Part shown: positions 18,492 through 28,362 of the stretch, one piece after another | Position numbering within the stretch: position 1 is the first letter of the stretch | Layout of the letters: each line of letters begins with the position of its first letter | Source of the DNA: Clostridiales bacterium | GTDB taxonomy: Bacteria > Bacillota > Clostridia > Christensenellales > Pumilibacteraceae | Length of the DNA stretch: 64,000 bases | Reading direction: 5' to 3' | Assembly: GCA_022508485.1 (NCBI GenBank) | Contig: JAFLVD010000001.1 | Span: forward strand, 62,001 to 126,000 | Translations under genes and position numbers: made by a program | The notes under the pieces: generated by a model | What the model was told of the DNA's origin: nothing | The model's database searches: none | What the model saw: the letters and a program-made list of their open reading frames with translations, nothing else

Positions 18492-20036
18492 GTGGTAGAG
18501 ATGACTAAATTGGATTCTCTCGCTTATCTTAAACTGAATAAATGGCAGAAGTTTATTTACAAGCTTAAATGCTTCTTTTGCGCCATTCCCGGCTGGCTCG
18601 ACGACAAGATCAGATATATAAACAGATTCTTTAAAAAGCTGTTCTTTAAAATCGGCGAAACTTTTGTCGATGTCTGGCAGACTTTTAAAAACGGAAGCTG
18701 GTCCACAAAAGTATCTTTTCTTGTCATGGGATTCGGCAACTTTTTCCACAAACAATGGTTAAGGGGTTTGGTTTTCCTGATATTGGAAGTCGTATTTATC
18801 CTATACATGATTCTTGCCGGCGCGTACTGGCTATCTATGTTCGGCTCACTCGGTAAAATAGAGACTCGGACGGAGATGGTGCCGAGCGACCTACTGGACG
18901 GCGAGCTTGTGGAACAAATCTATTACGGCGACAATTCGTTTAAGATATTGCTTTACGGACTGTTAACGATATTCTTTATTATAGCTTTTATTTATACCTG
19001 GCGTCTAAACGTCAAGCAGTGCAAAATCTGCGACCAAATTACTCGCGCAGGTAAAAAGATTAAGTCGTCGGGCGACGATCTTAAATCGATGGTCGACAAC
19101 GACTTCCACAAAACGCTTCTCGCATTGCCCGTTGCCGGTATTACGATGTTTACGGTGCTGCCCATAATCTTCATGATTTTGGTTGCATTTACAAACTACG
19201 ACAAAAACCACGACGGACTTATGAACCTCTTCCAGTGGGTAGGGCTTGATAACTTTAATTCGGTGCTCACATTCGGATCGGGTATGCAGGTTGCATTCGG
19301 CGAGATACTTGCCTGGACGCTTATATGGGCGTTTTTCGCAACGTTCAGCTGTTACTTCCTCGGAATGTTTGTTGCGATAATGATTAACAAGAAGGGCATC
19401 AAAATCAAAAAGTTCTGGCGGACTATTTTGGTTATGACGATAGCCGTTCCGCAGTTTATATCGCTTCTTTACATTTCCAATCTGTTTGCGGATAACGGAA
19501 TAGTGAACGCAACGCTAATGAACTGGGGCTGGATACAAAGTCCGATAAAGTTCTGGGGCGACGGAACCCTCGCCAAAATAATGGTACTCGTTATAAACAT
19601 CTGGGTAGGTATTCCGTACCTCATGCTTATTACGACGGGTATACTTATGAATATCCCTGCCGATCTTTACGAGTCGGCGAGGATAGACGGCGCCAACGCC
19701 TTCCAGCAGTTTGCTAAAATAACGCTACCGTACATGCTGTTCGTTACCGGCCCGTACCTACTTACAAGCTTTGTAAGCAACATAAACAACTTTAACGTTA
19801 TATACTTGCTGACGCAGGGCGGACCTACAAACCCCGTTTGGGGCGACGTCGGCGGTTATGTAGCCGGCGATACGACTATTCTTATTACTTGGTTATTCGG
19901 AATAACGACGGGTAACGACGCTAACTACAAGATGGCTTCCGTAATAGGTATATTGATATTCATTGTAGTATCTGTGCTGTCGCTCGTGGTGTTCTCTATT
20001 ATGCCTGCAACCAAAAGGGAGGACGATTTCTCATGA
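18492..20036 (+). CDS. ganP: MalF-type ABC sugar permease
   Basis: Integral membrane permease of 514 residues with a long N-terminal section (a basic amphipathic segment, then helices near 95-115 and 150-175) before the core. The inner-membrane coupling motif appears as ESARIDGANAFQQFAKITLPY, the EAA loop that docks on the ATPase. It pairs with the next gene, whose start overlaps its stop (ATGA, four bases). AGGAGG at 18487-18492 is the ribosome site and the first codons read TKLDSL. The symbol follows the B. subtilis galactan transporter and is by analogy. Confidence 0.88.
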   Translation: MVEMTKLDSLAYLKLNKWQKFIYKLKCFFCAIPGWLDDKIRYINRFFKKLFFKIGETFVDVWQTFKNGSWSTKVSFLVMGFGNFFHKQWLRGLVFLILEVVFILYMILAGAYWLSMFGSLGKIETRTEMVPSDLLDGELVEQIYYGDNSFKILLYGLLTIFFIIAFIYTWRLNVKQCKICDQITRAGKKIKSSGDDLKSMVDNDFHKTLLALPVAGITMFTVLPIIFMILVAFTNYDKNHDGLMNLFQWVGLDNFNSVLTFGSGMQVAFGEILAWTLIWAFFATFSCYFLGMFVAIMINKKGIKIKKFWRTILVMTIAVPQFISLLYISNLFADNGIVNATLMNWGWIQSPIKFWGDGTLAKIMVLVINIWVGIPYLMLITTGILMNIPADLYESARIDGANAFQQFAKITLPYMLFVTGPYLLTSFVSNINNFNVIYLLTQGGPTNPVWGDVGGYVAGDTTILITWLFGITTGNDANYKMASVIGILIFIVVSVLSLVVFSIMPATKREDDFS

Positions 20037-21103
20037 CGGATAAAGATATTAAACAGATTGAAGAAAACGGCGAAATGATAACCGTCGTAGAGTTCGGACT
20101 CGACGAGCAAAAAGGCAAATCGAAGAGCACGAAAACCGAACCTAACGCAATAGAAATCGACGCGTCGGGCGTAGAGGAATTTTTGGAACGGCAAGAGGCG
20201 GCGCAGATACACCACGTTCGGTCCGCCAAAGAGCAGTCGCAGGACAACAAAAGGCACGGCTCGCAAAGCAAAAGGCGTTTGGTGGGCAACACCATTATAC
20301 ATATAGTGCTTGCTATAATGAGCATTATTTGGATAGCGCCGTTCGTGTTTATCGTGTTTGAGTCGTTCCGCTGCGAAAGCACCGGTCTTGCCGGATACAT
20401 AATTCCGCATAAGTGGGGCTTTGACAACTACATTAGGCTCTTTACCCAAACGGAATTTCCGAGATGGTTTTTAAGCACCTTCCTTATGGGACTTGTTTGT
20501 GCGGTTGTTCAGACTGTATTTATACTTGCAATGAGCTACGCTTTGTCCCGTAACAGGTTTAAAGGCAGAAAATTCCTTATGAACGCAATGCTCGTACTCG
20601 GAATGTTCCCCGGATTCTTAACGCTTATACTTTTGTATACGCTTTTGAACGGTTGGGGACTCACCGGGTCCAACGCGCCGTACGGCTTGGTGCTTATTTA
20701 TGTGGCAAGCTCGGGCATGGGCTACTACGTATGTAAGGGCTTTTTCGACACCATATCGCATTCGCTCGACGAGGCGGCAATGGTGGACGGGGCGAGCAAG
20801 TTCCAAATCTTCTACAAGATAATCATTCCCATGAGTAAGCCTATAATCATATACACCATTCTTATGGGCTTTATGGGACCGTGGGGCGACTTTATTACCG
20901 CAAGATTCATGTCCGACAACGATCCGCTCGGCTTTAACGTTGCAACCGGTTTGCAGTGGCTGATAGGCGAGACGCGCGTCGACAAATACTACACGACTTT
21001 CTGTGCAGGCGGCGTTATCGTTGCGTTACCCATTACGCTACTGTTTATGTTCCTTCAAAAATACTATGTCGCCGGTGTTACGGGCGGCGCCGTTAAAGGT
21101 TAA
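20033..21103 (+). CDS. ganQ: MalG-type ABC sugar permease
   Basis: Second permease, 356 residues. About 80 charged N-terminal residues without membrane character precede six helices; this extension is longer than in typical MalG proteins (about 280-300). The EAA loop reads LDEAAMVDGASKFQIFYKII. It forms the channel with the MalF-type subunit. Overlapping ATGA coupling with the gene before and a 12-base gap to the ATPase show a single transporter operon. Confidence 0.88.
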   Translation: MTDKDIKQIEENGEMITVVEFGLDEQKGKSKSTKTEPNAIEIDASGVEEFLERQEAAQIHHVRSAKEQSQDNKRHGSQSKRRLVGNTIIHIVLAIMSIIWIAPFVFIVFESFRCESTGLAGYIIPHKWGFDNYIRLFTQTEFPRWFLSTFLMGLVCAVVQTVFILAMSYALSRNRFKGRKFLMNAMLVLGMFPGFLTLILLYTLLNGWGLTGSNAPYGLVLIYVASSGMGYYVCKGFFDTISHSLDEAAMVDGASKFQIFYKIIIPMSKPIIIYTILMGFMGPWGDFITARFMSDNDPLGFNVATGLQWLIGETRVDKYYTTFCAGGVIVALPITLLFMFLQKYYVAGVTGGAVKG

Positions 21104-21115
21104 GGAGAATGAATT

Positions 21116-22318
21116 ATGGCAAGTGTCAAATTAACAAACGTTAAAAAAATCTACGGCAAAAATACGGTTGCCGTGCACGACTTTAATCTCGATATCGCCG
21201 ATAAGGAATTTATAGTTTTCGTAGGTCCTTCGGGTTGCGGAAAGAGTACCACGCTTCGTATGATTGCCGGACTGGAGGACATTTCGGAAGGCACGGTGGA
21301 AATCGACGGCAGGGTTGTTAACGACCTTCTGCCCAAAGACCGCGGCATAGCGATGGTTTTCCAAAACTACGCGCTGTATCCGCACCTTACGGTTTTCGAG
21401 AATATGGCTTTCTCGTTGCGGCTTAAAAAGGTCGACAACGACGAGATATATAAGCGCGTTACCGAGGCTGCCGAGGTGCTCGGAATTACGGAATACTTAA
21501 CGCGCAGACCTCGCGAGCTTTCGGGCGGACAGCGCCAGCGCGTGGCAATCGGCCGCGCTATGGTCAGAGACTCTAAGGTTTTCCTTATGGACGAGCCGCT
21601 AAGTAACCTCGACGCCAAGCTCAGAAACCAAATGCGCGCGGAGATTATTTTACTCCGCAAAAAGATAAATACTACGTTCATCTACGTTACGCACGACCAA
21701 ACCGAGGCTATGACGCTCGGCGACCGTATCGTAATTATGAAAGACGGGTATATAATGCAGGTCGGATCGCCTTCGCAGGTATTCGAAATGCCCGACAACC
21801 TGTTTGTCGCGGAATTTATAGGCGCGCCTAAGATGAACACCGTTCATACCGCGCTCGAATTAGAGGACGGCAAGTATTACGTATCGCCGTTCGGTGTGAA
21901 AATGCCGGTCGACGGCGACAAAGGCGAGGCGCTCAAAGAGAAGGGCGTAGAGGCACAGGATATTATTCTCGGCGTTCGTCCCGAACATATCACGCTTTCC
22001 AACAGCAAAAATCCGTGCGCCGTGCCTTGCCAAATCCGCGTAAACGAGATGATGGGAAGCGAACTGCATCTGCACGTTACCACGCCTACCGACGAACCGC
22101 TCGTTATCCGCGTTCCTACGGTCGACATTTTGCCCAACCAGCTTGCGGCGCTTGTTCCGGGCGTGCGTATTTACGTTACGTTCCGCAGCAAGGTAATGCA
22201 CTTCTTTAACGCACAGTCCGAGCTTAATCTTTTAACTATGCCCGACTCGACGGAGGAGGCTACAACAAAAGAGAGCCCTGCCGAAACGGACGAGCAAGTC
22301 CAACCCGAAAATAAATAG
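21116..22318 (+). CDS. MsmX/UgpC-type sugar ABC transporter ATPase
   Basis: 400 residues. Walker A is GPSGCGKST, the signature is LSGGQRQRVAIGRAMV, Walker B is VFLMDEPLSNLDAKLR and the H-loop is VTHDQTEA. The C-terminal regulatory OB-like domain typical of MalK/MsmX follows (about 235-380). It powers import through the preceding permeases. A dedicated ATPase inside the operon is unusual compared with Bacillus, where one MsmX serves several importers, and makes the element's transporter self-sufficient. Confidence 0.94.
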   Translation: MASVKLTNVKKIYGKNTVAVHDFNLDIADKEFIVFVGPSGCGKSTTLRMIAGLEDISEGTVEIDGRVVNDLLPKDRGIAMVFQNYALYPHLTVFENMAFSLRLKKVDNDEIYKRVTEAAEVLGITEYLTRRPRELSGGQRQRVAIGRAMVRDSKVFLMDEPLSNLDAKLRNQMRAEIILLRKKINTTFIYVTHDQTEAMTLGDRIVIMKDGYIMQVGSPSQVFEMPDNLFVAEFIGAPKMNTVHTALELEDGKYYVSPFGVKMPVDGDKGEALKEKGVEAQDIILGVRPEHITLSNSKNPCAVPCQIRVNEMMGSELHLHVTTPTDEPLVIRVPTVDILPNQLAALVPGVRIYVTFRSKVMHFFNAQSELNLLTMPDSTEEATTKESPAETDEQVQPENK

Positions 22319-22326
22319 GAGGAATT

Positions 22327-24951
22327 ATGAAAACCAATAAGTTTTACAGAACTGCGGTAAGCCTTATGCTCGGCATTATCATGCTGTTTTCGGCGGCGGC
22401 TTGTACCGTAACACCCGAACCTTCGGGCGACGAAAACGTCGAAAGCGTGGATATTATGGCTTCGCTTGTTATCGACATAGGCGATACCTACACGTTGCAG
22501 GCGACGCTTATGCCGTTCGGCGTAGAAGCTAAGGTTTCGTGGCTTTCGAGCGACCCTTCCGTCGCTACCGTAAATAACGACGGTTTAGTAACCGGCGTTG
22601 CCGCAGGCGTAACCATTGTAAGAGCTTCCGCCGGCGGTAAATTCGCCAACTGCACCGTTACCGTAAACGACCCCAATAACAGAAACGTACCCGTAACCTC
22701 GGTCAAGTTTAATACCAACGTTGTGCGAGACCTCGAAGTGGGCGGCGACACCGTAAAGCTTACGGCAACTATTTTGCCTGAAAACGCCACCGACAAAACG
22801 CTTGTATGGGCAAGCTCGGATCCGAGCGTTGCTACCGTCAGTAATGCCGGAGAAATTACCGCCGTCGCACCGGGAACGACTAACGTAACCGCAACCGCTC
22901 ACAACGGCTTAAAGGCGACGTGCCGTGTTACGGTTGCCGGCGAGGCGCAAGCCGTTTCCACACTCAACGTTAAAAAGATAGACGAGCTTGAGGACCGCGA
23001 CGACTTTATTATGGGTATGGATGCGTCCGCAGTTCCGTCGCTCGAGGCGGCAGGCGTTGTTTATAAGGACTACGACGGCACGGTAAAGGACGTTTTCCAA
23101 ATTCTCAAAGATAACGGAATAACCGACATTCGTATCCGTATCTGGAACAATCCTTATCAAGCCGGTCATTACGGCGATGTGGCGTACAGCTACGGCGGAG
23201 GAAACTGCGACGTAGAAAACGCTGTCGCCATTGCCGAGCGCTGCGAGGAAATCGGTCTCGGCGTAATTATCGACTTCCATTATTCCGACTTCTGGGCGGA
23301 CCCCGGTAAGCAGAAAGCGCCTAAGGACTGGGCGAGTAAATCCACCGCCGAGCGCGAAACGGCTATCTATGAGTTTACCAAGTCCTGCCTCGAGGATATT
23401 AAGGAAACAGGCGTTAAAATCACAATGGTTCAGGTCGGCAACGAAACGACGAGAAGCATCTGCGAAGCCAATTTCGACAGCGCGCGCTCTACGTACTGCG
23501 CGTACATCAACGCAGGCTCTCGCGCGGTTAGAGAGGTTACCGGCACGGTAGCTAACGGCGGTGCGAAGGTAGCTATCCATCTTACAAACCCCGAATCGAG
23601 AGATTACGCAGGATACGCTCAAGCGTTTATCGATTATAACGTCGATTACGACGTATTCGGTTCTTCGTATTATCCGTTCTGGCACGGCACGCTTGCTAAC
23701 CTTGCCAACAAGCTTAAACAGGTTCACGACGTAAGCGGAAAGGAAGTTATGGTCCTCGAAACGTCCTACGCCTTTACCGACGAGGACTTTGACGGCACCG
23801 GCAACACCCAGCTTCCGGTTAAGACTCAGCCCTTTACCGTTCAGGGTCAGTCCAACGCGATTTTGGACGTCATCGAAACGATTGCAAAGCTCGGCGATTA
23901 CGGTCTCGGTATTTGCTACTGGGAAGGCACCTGGATTGCCCCTGCCGATAACCGCGCGGAAACAATCGAGCTGTGCAATCGCTACGGTTGCGGCTGGGCG
24001 TCCGCTAAGGCAGGTCCCTCGTCGATAGGCGGCGACGGCTACCAAGCAAGCGACGTAACTACCGCAGGCGGCGTAGTTATAGACAATCAGGCGTTTTTCA
24101 GCTCGATCGACGGAAAGGTTATCGAATCGCTTAAAGTGTTTAAGTACGCTAAATTGGGTCTCGAAGCGCCGCCCGTCGCAGATTACCTTTACACGCAGGA
24201 ACTCTTCTACACCGTAAACGAAGGCACGATTACGCTTCCTGCCAAAGTAACTATCGTACTTAACGACGGTTCTATTATGTCCGTCGACGCCCTTTGGGAC
24301 GTCGATAACGATGAGGTTGCCGGCTATATTAACGTGGTTAACGACTACGTTATTAAGGGCACCACCCCCTACGGCGGCGAGGCTATCTGCAAGATTTACG
24401 TTCAGAACAAAAACCTGCTCGTAGACGGTAGCTTCGAAAACACCGCCGGTTACGGCTCTGTCGATAACAAGATAGACGTTCCCGACCCGTGGAAGTACGA
24501 ACTTATCGCTTCCAAGCACGTGCTTCAGTTGTACGTTTCAACCGACGAGGCCAACGCAAAGATGGGCACCAAGTCGATGCACTTCTGGGACGACGCCGCT
24601 ATCGAGTTAAGACTGTACCAGGAAGTCGATCTTGCCTCCGCCGTTGCGGAATACGGACTCGGCGTGTACGGCTTCAGCGTTGACTTTGCCGGCGGCGACT
24701 GCGGCGACACTCAAGAGATTTATTCCTACGCTCTTATTACCTACAAGAACGGAAAGGAAGCGCTCACAGTTAAGGGAACGAGTGTTACTGCCGACGGCTG
24801 GCAGCAGTGGAGTAGGTCCGCAATCGACGAGATTGTAATTACAGAGGACGTCGCGTCCGTCAAGGTAGGCGTTTACCTTAAAGCGGAGGCCGGCGGATGG
24901 GGCAACTTCGATAACGCGCAGTTCTTCTTTAAGTCCGCCTCGAATGCATAA
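22327..24951 (+). CDS. ganB: Surface lipoprotein GH53 endo-galactanase with BIG2 and carbohydrate-binding domains
   Basis: 874 residues. The signal peptide ends at lipobox SAAAC (Cys26). Two BIG2 repeats follow (about 35-118 and 122-205), then a GH53 catalytic barrel (about 230-625) with YSDFWADPGKQ, acid/base Glu373 in VGNET and nucleophile Glu478 in VLETSY. A linker domain follows and the C-terminal 150 residues begin with LLVDGSFENT, the usual start of a family 4/9/22-like carbohydrate-binding fold. It should cut galactan at the cell surface and feed oligosaccharides to the transporter. It follows the ATPase gene by nine bases with AGGAGG as ribosome site, and a terminator comes after it. 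Confidence 0.92.
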   Translation: MKTNKFYRTAVSLMLGIIMLFSAAACTVTPEPSGDENVESVDIMASLVIDIGDTYTLQATLMPFGVEAKVSWLSSDPSVATVNNDGLVTGVAAGVTIVRASAGGKFANCTVTVNDPNNRNVPVTSVKFNTNVVRDLEVGGDTVKLTATILPENATDKTLVWASSDPSVATVSNAGEITAVAPGTTNVTATAHNGLKATCRVTVAGEAQAVSTLNVKKIDELEDRDDFIMGMDASAVPSLEAAGVVYKDYDGTVKDVFQILKDNGITDIRIRIWNNPYQAGHYGDVAYSYGGGNCDVENAVAIAERCEEIGLGVIIDFHYSDFWADPGKQKAPKDWASKSTAERETAIYEFTKSCLEDIKETGVKITMVQVGNETTRSICEANFDSARSTYCAYINAGSRAVREVTGTVANGGAKVAIHLTNPESRDYAGYAQAFIDYNVDYDVFGSSYYPFWHGTLANLANKLKQVHDVSGKEVMVLETSYAFTDEDFDGTGNTQLPVKTQPFTVQGQSNAILDVIETIAKLGDYGLGICYWEGTWIAPADNRAETIELCNRYGCGWASAKAGPSSIGGDGYQASDVTTAGGVVIDNQAFFSSIDGKVIESLKVFKYAKLGLEAPPVADYLYTQELFYTVNEGTITLPAKVTIVLNDGSIMSVDALWDVDNDEVAGYINVVNDYVIKGTTPYGGEAICKIYVQNKNLLVDGSFENTAGYGSVDNKIDVPDPWKYELIASKHVLQLYVSTDEANAKMGTKSMHFWDDAAIELRLYQEVDLASAVAEYGLGVYGFSVDFAGGDCGDTQEIYSYALITYKNGKEALTVKGTSVTADGWQQWSRSAIDEIVITEDVASVKVGVYLKAEAGGWGNFDNAQFFFKSASNA

Positions 24952-24969
24952 TAAATTGACGTAACACAT

Positions 24970-25006
24970 AAAGCGCCGTGCGGATTTCGTACGGCGCTTT
25001 AAAAAA
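24970..25006 (+). terminator. Hairpin terminator after the GH53 lipoprotein
   Basis: AAAGCGCCGT (24970-24979) pairs with ACGGCGCTTT (24991-25000). The tail is A-rich rather than T-rich on this strand, so termination may be partial and leave the gal genes downstream expressed at a lower level. Confidence 0.55.
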
Positions 25007-25044
25007 TTTACCACAACCTGTTTAGATTTTTCACGGAGGAATAT

Positions 25045-26976
25045 ATGAAAAAATTGTATTTCGGTGCGGCGTACTATCCCGAGCTTTGGGATAAATCGGA
25101 AATTGACGAGGATATAAAACGCTGTAAGGAACTCGGCTTAAACGTTTTGAGAGTGGGCGAGTTTGCTTGGGGCAAAATGGAACCGCGAGAGGGCGAGTAC
25201 GACCTCGACTGGCTCGAATGCGTAGTGGATAAATTGCATAAAGCCGGTATCGTTACGGTTATGTGTACGCCTACCTGCACGCCGCCGCGCTATATGCTCG
25301 ATAAATACGAGGAAATGCGCAACGTTTCCGACCGCGGAGTGAGGACTAAAACGTCCTGGCGGTGTCATCCGTGCAAAACCTCGCATATAATGCGCGAAAA
25401 GAATAGGGGTATAGTTACCGAAATGGCCAAACGCTTCGGATCTCACCCCGGCATAATAGGTTGGCAGATAGACAACGAGTTGTATCCGTACGGCGGTGGG
25501 TGCTATTGTCCGCTCTGCGTAAAGGAATTTCAAAAGTATCTTAAAAATAAATTCAAAACGGTAGATGCGCTTAACGACGCATGGGGAATGTCGCGCTGGT
25601 CGCTCGACTATCAAAGCTTCGACGCGGTAAATCCGCCGCTTGACGGCGAGTGGAAGCATCCGTCGCTGGTAAAGGCTTGGTGGGATTTTCAGTGCCGACA
25701 GATTAAAACCTACATAGACGAGCAGGCGGAAATACTTCATAAGTACACAAAGGTTCCTATCGGCACCGACATGATGTCTAATAACAACCTCGGTTACTAC
25801 GAAACGACGCATTCACTTGACATTGTACAGTTTAACCACTATAATAAAGCCGAAGAGCTTTACGAAACGGAGTTCTGGTACGACTTTTTGCGTTGCGTAA
25901 AAGATAAACCGTTTTGGGTAACCGAAACGCAGGTCGGTTGGAACGGCTCGACATTTGCCGCGTGCGGCGCGCGCCCGACGGGGAACTGCTTTATAAACAC
26001 GATTCTTCCGTTTGCTCACGGTGCTGATATGAACATGTATTGGCTTTTCCGAGCGCACCGTAACGGGCACGAGCTTTCTCACGGCGCGCTGTACTCTACG
26101 TCAGGTCAATTATACTCCGTTTCGTTCGAGGTAGAAGAGGCGATAAAGCTTATCTCAAAGCACGAGAAAACCTTTACGTCGCCTATAAAATCGGATATTG
26201 CGCTCAGCTTTTCTTCGACCGCGGCTAACACCTTTATGGCGGCGCCCATGCTTGAAAACTTCGACTACACCGCGACGATAAGGGATAAGTACTACACCGC
26301 GCTCAGGCATTACAACGTTGACGTAATCGACACGGCGCATTCGCTCGACGAATATAAGGTGGTTATTTCACCATTTATGTGCCACGCTCGGGAAAACAAC
26401 TTTAAAGAGCGCATTACCGAGTTCGTAAAGTCGGGCGGAACGTGGATAGTAGGTCCTATGACCGATATTGTCGATACGGAAGTAACCAAGTACACAAAAT
26501 CCACTTTATCTTTTGTAGAAGAAATGGTCGGCGCAGAGCTGCTTTACCAACGCCCGATAGAAAATCCGCAGTTTAAAGCCGAGTGGAACGACGGCACCCC
26601 GTGCGAAATATCTATGTGCTACGACTCGTTTTTGTTCGCTAATCCGCTCGCAACCTATACGGCAGGAGATTTCGGTAAAGAGTATGCCGTCGTGCAAAAG
26701 GAAATAGGGAAAGGCAAGGTAATACTTGTCGGCAGCGTTCTCTCTCATAAAGACCTTCGCAGACTTATTGAGCAAAACCCCATTCTTAAAGCAAGCGACA
26801 ACGTTTCGCTGACAGAGCGCGGCGCAAAAACCAAGACCGTTATTGCGGTCGAGATTGAAAACAAACAGGGATTTATCGAGTTTGACGGCAGATACAAATC
26901 CCTGCTGACCGGAGACGTAGTTTCGGGAAAAATTACAATCGAACCTTATTCGGTAGATATTTTCGAAAAGATTTAA
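25045..26976 (+). CDS. ganA: GH42 beta-galactosidase
   Basis: 643 residues, no signal peptide. It starts with the family opening FGAAYYPE. Acid/base Glu145 lies in WQIDNE and nucleophile Glu294 in WVTETQVGW. A cysteine cluster (CYCPLC, and CHPC further up) fits the GH42 zinc site. The barrel is followed by the trimerisation domain and a small C-terminal beta domain. It releases galactose from imported galacto-oligosaccharides. ACGGAGGA before ATG 25045 is the ribosome site. Its galactose output is the substrate of the galactokinase encoded two genes downstream. Confidence 0.95.
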   Translation: MKKLYFGAAYYPELWDKSEIDEDIKRCKELGLNVLRVGEFAWGKMEPREGEYDLDWLECVVDKLHKAGIVTVMCTPTCTPPRYMLDKYEEMRNVSDRGVRTKTSWRCHPCKTSHIMREKNRGIVTEMAKRFGSHPGIIGWQIDNELYPYGGGCYCPLCVKEFQKYLKNKFKTVDALNDAWGMSRWSLDYQSFDAVNPPLDGEWKHPSLVKAWWDFQCRQIKTYIDEQAEILHKYTKVPIGTDMMSNNNLGYYETTHSLDIVQFNHYNKAEELYETEFWYDFLRCVKDKPFWVTETQVGWNGSTFAACGARPTGNCFINTILPFAHGADMNMYWLFRAHRNGHELSHGALYSTSGQLYSVSFEVEEAIKLISKHEKTFTSPIKSDIALSFSSTAANTFMAAPMLENFDYTATIRDKYYTALRHYNVDVIDTAHSLDEYKVVISPFMCHARENNFKERITEFVKSGGTWIVGPMTDIVDTEVTKYTKSTLSFVEEMVGAELLYQRPIENPQFKAEWNDGTPCEISMCYDSFLFANPLATYTAGDFGKEYAVVQKEIGKGKVILVGSVLSHKDLRRLIEQNPILKASDNVSLTERGAKTKTVIAVEIENKQGFIEFDGRYKSLLTGDVVSGKITIEPYSVDIFEKI

Positions 26977-26997
26977 AAATAATTTTCGGAGTCGAAA

Positions 26998-28362
26998 ATG
27001 GATATTCTTACACAAATCAACGATTTAATCGAATATGCTCAAAAAGAGCTTAACCTCGACGAACGCGACAAGCTTTACAAGGCCAACCGTTTACTCGAGA
27101 TTATGGAAAGCGGCTTAGAGGGCGGAGAAAAAGAGGACGCAATATACGGCGAGCTGTCCCTTTTGCCCTCCGCCGTCGACAAGACTTTTTCGAGCATTCT
27201 CAAAAAACAAGGCGGAAAAGCGGCAACCGATTGGCTGTATAACTATTGCGTTAAAAACATGTACGTTAAAAAGGCGGTACTCGACAAAAATCCGCGCCGA
27301 GACACCTCCAACGGCCTTACAATTACCATAAATAAAGCAAAGCCCGAGTTTAGGGATCCCAAAAAGGCGGTTCAGGGCAACAGTGTGGACGGCGGATTTT
27401 GTAAGTGCGTTATCTGCCGCGAAAACGAGGGCTTCGGCGCAAAAAACAAGCGCAACCTTCGCACCGTATCGCTAAAACTGAAAGGAAAAAATTGGTTTTG
27501 GCAGTATTCGCCGTACGGCTATTTTAACGAGCACGGCATTGCCGTTAACTGCGAGCATACGCCCATGCACGTCGATAGGCGCACGTTTGAAAATCTTATC
27601 GATTTTGTAGACAAGTTTCCGCATTACTTTATAGGCTGCAACGCGGCGCTTCCGAGGATAGGCGGCAGCGTGCTCGCTCACGACCACTACCAGGGCGGCG
27701 GCGAGGTGCTTCCGCTTCACAAGGCTAAAATCAAAAAGCTAATTGTCGACAAAAAGTATCCAGAAGTTACGGTCGGAATTCTCGACTGGCCGGGCACCGT
27801 TATAAGAATTAAAAACGATTCCAAAAACAAAATCGTCGATATTGCGGACAGAATTCGTACTGCGTGGGAATGTTACGAAAATGCCGCTCTCGGCATTATT
27901 CCCGTCGACAAAGACGGCGTTCATAACGCGGTAAGCCCGACTGTAATAAAAACCTCGGCAGGGTACGAGATGAACGTAATCCTTCGCAGCAACATCACGA
28001 ACGAAGTATACCCCGACGGAGTATTCCACGCTCACCCCGAATATCACGCAATTAAAAAAGAGAGTATCGGACTAATCGAGGCGCAAGGACTTTTTATTCT
28101 TCCCGGCAGGCTGGACGACGAGCTTAACGAGGTTAAAAAGCTGATAACGGACGGCAAGCCCCTTCCCGAAGAGTATTCCCAATTCGCGCTTGTGTACAAG
28201 GAAACAAAACAATTGTACGACAGCGGAAAATACACGGATATACATACGGCTATGTGGGAAGAGCTTGGAAGCATCTGTTACAGAATTTTGGAAAACACGG
28301 CCGTGTTTAAAAACGAAACGGACTTAATCGATTTTGTAAAACAAGTGGGTTTTAAAGCATGA
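26998..28362 (+). CDS. galT: UDP-glucose-hexose-1-phosphate uridylyltransferase, Firmicutes type
   Basis: 454 residues, the long GalT form of Firmicutes rather than the 350-residue E. coli form. The HDHYQGGGE stretch holds the histidine nucleophile region, and CVICRENEGF is a family block. It exchanges UMP between UDP-glucose and galactose-1-phosphate in the Leloir pathway. Its stop overlaps the galK start by four bases (ATGA), so the two enzymes are coupled. Confidence 0.94.
   Translation: MDILTQINDLIEYAQKELNLDERDKLYKANRLLEIMESGLEGGEKEDAIYGELSLLPSAVDKTFSSILKKQGGKAATDWLYNYCVKNMYVKKAVLDKNPRRDTSNGLTITINKAKPEFRDPKKAVQGNSVDGGFCKCVICRENEGFGAKNKRNLRTVSLKLKGKNWFWQYSPYGYFNEHGIAVNCEHTPMHVDRRTFENLIDFVDKFPHYFIGCNAALPRIGGSVLAHDHYQGGGEVLPLHKAKIKKLIVDKKYPEVTVGILDWPGTVIRIKNDSKNKIVDIADRIRTAWECYENAALGIIPVDKDGVHNAVSPTVIKTSAGYEMNVILRSNITNEVYPDGVFHAHPEYHAIKKESIGLIEAQGLFILPGRLDDELNEVKKLITDGKPLPEEYSQFALVYKETKQLYDSGKYTDIHTAMWEELGSICYRILENTAVFKNETDLIDFVKQVGFKA

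Noticed and set aside
22909-24519. A 536-codon minus-strand frame opposite the GH53 lipoprotein.
   Set aside because: The plus strand has catalytic GH53 motifs and a signal peptide; the antisense frame has none.
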